This document shows, piece after piece, positions 61,275-64,000 of a stretch of DNA of 64,000 nt (its first letter is position 1; every line of letters begins with the position of its first letter). The translations under genes and the position numbers were made by a program. The notes beneath the pieces are model-generated. The model had not been told where the DNA came from. It searched no databases and saw nothing but the letters and a program-made list of their open reading frames with translations. The DNA lies in the NCBI GenBank assembly GCA_965227535.1, contig OZ245761.1, forward strand, positions 3,286,001 through 3,350,000, in the 5' to 3' direction. The DNA comes from SZUA-430 sp965227535 (GTDB lineage: Bacteria; Pseudomonadota; Alphaproteobacteria; Micropepsales; Micropepsaceae).

Positions 61275-61486
61275 TCGACCGACATGCGGTATGCAAAGTC
61301 ATGCACCGTATGGACCAGAGCGGTAATCCCTCTAACGAAAACACGCCCCTTGCGCGAAGCACCGAGGCGATAATCAGGCTAACACATCTCAGATAACGCA
61401 ACGATGACGTTTTCCAAGAGTTTCGCGCCAAAGTGAACGCACGAAGCGCCGTTTGGAGCCAAAGAATGTCTCTTAAGCATGCTGCA

Positions 61487-62110
61487 TCACCGCCACACGC
61501 CGCGGTTGCGCAGCGCGGTGGCGGAGGCGGGGTCCAGCCGCTCCTGGATGAACGTCCAGGCGGGCGGCGCATGGTCGGCCAGATGCGCGGCGTCGCGGAC
61601 ACGTGCGTCCTTCAAAGCCTGCGCCGCGGGGCTCGCCAAAGCCCTTGATGTAAATCCGGGCCGCGCGATCACAGCGATTGGCACCAGCGACGCAATCGTC
61701 TGCCACCGCCGCCACAAGTGGAACTGAGCGAGATTGTCACCGCCCATCAGCCAAACGAAATGCGCGAGCGGAAAGCGCTTCTTCAACGCGGCGATCGTAT
61801 CGACGGTGTAGCGCGTGCGCAGCTCCGTCTCGATCGCACTGACGACGATGTCGGGATGCGCCGCCACATCGCGCGCGTGGGCAATCCGCCGTTCCAGCGG
61901 CGCCATATCGTCCGCGCTCTTCAACGGATTCTGCGGCGCGACCAGCCACCACACAACGTCGAGCTTCAACCGCCGCAGCGCGATCAGACTCAGATGCCGA
62001 TGCCCTTCATGCGCCGGATTGAACGACCCGCCCAGAAGCCCGATGCGCGCGCCCCAGCGCGCCAGCGACACCGCGCGCATAGGCAGCGTATCAGGGCCGG
62101 GTTTGGCCAT
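61487..62110 (-). CDS. nadD: nicotinate-nucleotide adenylyltransferase
   Basis: Makes deamido-NAD from nicotinate mononucleotide and ATP, 207 residues. The nucleotidyltransferase motif IGLLGGSFNPAHEGHRHLSL, WWLVAPQNPLK and FVWLMGGDNLAQFHLWRRW are clear. The start at 62110 overlaps the end of proA by 20 bases; 62080 and 62125 are alternatives. The 212-base gap to rsfS shows no gene. Confidence 0.93.
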   Translation of the reverse strand: MAKPGPDTLPMRAVSLARWGARIGLLGGSFNPAHEGHRHLSLIALRRLKLDVVWWLVAPQNPLKSADDMAPLERRIAHARDVAAHPDIVVSAIETELRTRYTVDTIAALKKRFPLAHFVWLMGGDNLAQFHLWRRWQTIASLVPIAVIARPGFTSRALASPAAQALKDARVRDAAHLADHAPPAWTFIQERLDPASATALRNRGVWR

Positions 62111-63374
62111 CGCCCCGCACGACATATTTGAAGGTGGTCAACTCACGCGCGCCGACAGGCCCGCGCGCATGCAGTCGGCCGGTCGCAATCCCGATCTCCG
62201 CGCCAAAGCCGAACTCCGCACCATCCGCAAACTGCGTCGATGCGTTGTGAAGCACGATCGCGCTGTCGACTTCCCGCAAGAAAGCTTCCGCAGCCAGCTT
62301 ATCCTCGGTGACGATGGAGTCGGTGTGCGAAGATCCATACTTCGCGATATGCGCAATCGCGCCTTCGACGCCCTCGACGATCTTCACCGCCATGATCGCA
62401 TCGAGATATTCCGTGTACCAATCGTCCTCGTCTGCGCCTTCGACGCGCGGATCGACGGTCTGCGTGATCCGGTCGCCGCGCACTTCGCAACCCGCCTCGA
62501 TCAGCGCCAGCACCAACGGCCGCAACAAGCGTCCCGCACCCGCGGCGTCGATCAGCAACGTCTCGGCCGCGCCGCACACCGAAACGCGCCGCATCTTCGA
62601 ATTCAAAACGATTTCGACCGCCTTGTTCAGATCGGCCGCCTTGTCGACATAGACGTGGCAGTTCCCGTCCAGATGCGCGAGAACTGGCACGCGCGCATCC
62701 TTCTGCACGCGCGCGATCAAGCTCTTGCCGCCGCGCGGAATGATGACATCGATCGCACCGTCCAGCCCCGCGAGCATCCGCCCGACCGCGCTGCGATCGG
62801 CCGTCGGCACCAACTGCACGGCTTCCGGCGGAAACCCAACGCGCTGCAAACCTTCGACAATCGCCGCCTGAATGGCGCGCGACGAACCTAAAGCCTCCGA
62901 CCCGCCGCGCAGAATGACGGCATTCGCCGACTTAACGCACAGCGCCGCGGCATCTGCCGTCACATTCGGCCGGCTCTCATAGATGATGCCGATGACGCCG
63001 ATCGGCACGCGCACGCGGGCGATCTTCAACCCATTTGGCCGCGTCCATTCGGCCTCAGCCGACCCCAGGGGATCGGAGAGCCAGGCAACCGCTTCGATCC
63101 CGCGCGCCATCGCCTGAACGGATTCCGGCGAAAGCCGCAAGCGATCGGCAAACGCAGGTCCCGCGCCGCTTTGGAGACAGGCTTCGACGTCGCGCGCGTT
63201 GGCCGCAAGGATCTGCTTCTCGCGCGCCAACACCGCTTGCGACATCGCGTGCAAAGCGGCCGCGCGCTGTGCCTTGTCCGACTTTGCCAACACACGCGCC
63301 GCCTGACGCGCGGCAACACCCATGCGGTCGAGCATGTCGTCGAGGTCTTGGCCCTCGGTGATGGGAGCGTTCAT
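62091..63374 (-). CDS. proA: gamma-glutamyl phosphate reductase
   Basis: NADPH-dependent reductase giving glutamate-5-semialdehyde in proline synthesis, 427 residues. IYESRPNVTADAAALCVKSA, the catalytic Cys in MRRVSVCGAAETLLID and KYGSSHTDSIVTED are the family hallmarks. The ATG overlaps the stop of proB by four bases (ATGA). Confidence 0.95.
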   Translation of the reverse strand: MNAPITEGQDLDDMLDRMGVAARQAARVLAKSDKAQRAAALHAMSQAVLAREKQILAANARDVEACLQSGAGPAFADRLRLSPESVQAMARGIEAVAWLSDPLGSAEAEWTRPNGLKIARVRVPIGVIGIIYESRPNVTADAAALCVKSANAVILRGGSEALGSSRAIQAAIVEGLQRVGFPPEAVQLVPTADRSAVGRMLAGLDGAIDVIIPRGGKSLIARVQKDARVPVLAHLDGNCHVYVDKAADLNKAVEIVLNSKMRRVSVCGAAETLLIDAAGAGRLLRPLVLALIEAGCEVRGDRITQTVDPRVEGADEDDWYTEYLDAIMAVKIVEGVEGAIAHIAKYGSSHTDSIVTEDKLAAEAFLREVDSAIVLHNASTQFADGAEFGFGAEIGIATGRLHARGPVGARELTTFKYVVRGDGQTRP

Positions 63375-64000
63375 ATGCGCAGCAACGCCATGTCGTCGCG
63401 ATGGATCATCTCAGATCGGCCACGGTAGCCGAGGATGGTTTCGATTTCACCGCTTTTCGCCCGCGCAATCTTACGCGCATCCTCCGCGCCATAGGCGATC
63501 AACCCGCGCGCCACCTCGCGCCCGCTCGGATCCTTAACGACGACGCAGTCGCCGCGTTCGAAGACGCCGTCGATCGCCACAACACCCGCCGGTAGCAAGC
63601 TCTTACCTTGCGACAGCGCGCTCACCGCGCCGGCATCAATCGTGATCTGCCCGGCTGGCTTCAGCGCGCCCGAAATCCACCGCTTGCGCGCGGCAGCAGG
63701 CGTCGCCGGCGCAACGAACCATGTGCACCGCGCACCATCTTCGATCGCCTGGAGCGGCGGCCGCAAAGCCCCGTTCGCGATCACCATATTGGCGCCCGCA
63801 TCCATCGCAATCCGCGCCGCCAGAATCTTTGTCGCCATCCCGCCCGATCCCATATCGGACCCGGCCGCGCCCGCCATCGCATCGATCTCAGGCGTGATCG
63901 CTTTCACTTCCGGAATGAACCGCGCATTCGCATCATGCCGTGGGTTCGACGCATAAAGACCGTCGATATCCGACAGCAGCACCAAACAATCCGCCTCGAT
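63371..64000 (-). CDS. proB: glutamate 5-kinase (N terminus cut by window edge)
   Basis: C-terminal 209 codons of the first enzyme of proline synthesis; the frame is open to the window edge. Visible are the amino-acid-kinase segment DCLVLLSDIDGLYASNPR, MGSGGMATKILAARIAMDAG, and a C-terminal PUA domain (LLPAGVVAIDGVFERGD, ARGLIAYGAEDARKI). Translationally coupled to proA. Confidence 0.95.
   Translation of the reverse strand: MEADCLVLLSDIDGLYASNPRHDANARFIPEVKAITPEIDAMAGAAGSDMGSGGMATKILAARIAMDAGANMVIANGALRPPLQAIEDGARCTWFVAPATPAAARKRWISGALKPAGQITIDAGAVSALSQGKSLLPAGVVAIDGVFERGDCVVVKDPSGREVARGLIAYGAEDARKIARAKSGEIETILGYRGRSEMIHRDDMALLRI

Noticed and set aside
61275..61486. Gene in the rsfS-nadD gap
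   Set aside because: Open frames here have no family-like content, no good ribosome binding site and overlap the ends of both neighbours.

Overview
The window is a high-GC bacterial chromosome segment of alphaproteobacterial type. The evidence is gene order: zapE, mdh, sucCDAB, lpd, then xerC, priA and atpHAGDC; and later rppH, a YibQ-type deacetylase gene, ctpA, an envC-like gene, rlmH, rsfS, nadD, proA and proB. A mesaconyl-CoA hydratase of the ethylmalonyl-CoA pathway and a CC0125/CC1285-type lipoprotein point the same way. I cannot name the genus. No rRNA, tRNA, CRISPR array, prophage, transposase or IS element was recognised.

Layout. 0-7.5 kb: an encapsulin-cargo-type ferritin, leuD, leuB and asd, with secreted proteins and an ECF42-type sigma factor / DGPF / pdxY operon between them. 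7.5-16.6 kb: a CoA lyase, two TPR proteins, mesaconyl-CoA hydratase, an unusual secreted propeller-Inh-Inh protein, diacylglycerol kinase, mmsA and zapE. 16.7-33.4 kb: a lipoprotein, mdh, an acyl-CoA block (acyl-CoA dehydrogenase, two divergent enoyl-CoA hydratases) and the 2-oxoglutarate dehydrogenase / succinyl-CoA synthetase cluster, in which two small exported proteins separate sucC from sucD. 33.4-43.4 kb: xerC, a transaldolase-family gene, priA and the F1 ATP synthase operon, whose atpD-atpC gap holds a long inverted repeat. 43.5-53.2 kb: an accessory region rich in intergenic palindromes. 53.3-64 kb: the conserved rppH-to-proB block, with a PIN-toxin/antitoxin pair placed directly behind rlmH.

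The most interesting region is 45996-50650. It is visibly lower in GC than its surroundings and holds a divergent set of five nucleotide-metabolism genes. On the minus strand, thymidylate kinase-like, deoxynucleoside-kinase-like, NUDIX and thymidine-phosphorylase-like genes form one tight operon. On the plus strand lies a dGTPase-type HD dNTP triphosphohydrolase. The phosphorylase-like protein keeps the pyrimidine-binding residues but has lost most of the phosphate-binding ones. Deoxynucleotide depletion by dGTPases is a known anti-phage strategy, so this may be a nucleotide-pool defence or modification system; that role is inference.

The intergenic regions carry at least four families of palindromic repeats, including a REP-like family seen at four places (7.6, 44.9, 45.5 and 50.9 kb). 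Other regulatory candidates are a perfect 26-bp palindrome in front of the antitoxin gene and a 13-bp perfect hairpin that encloses the start codon of the acetyltransferase gene behind mdh.
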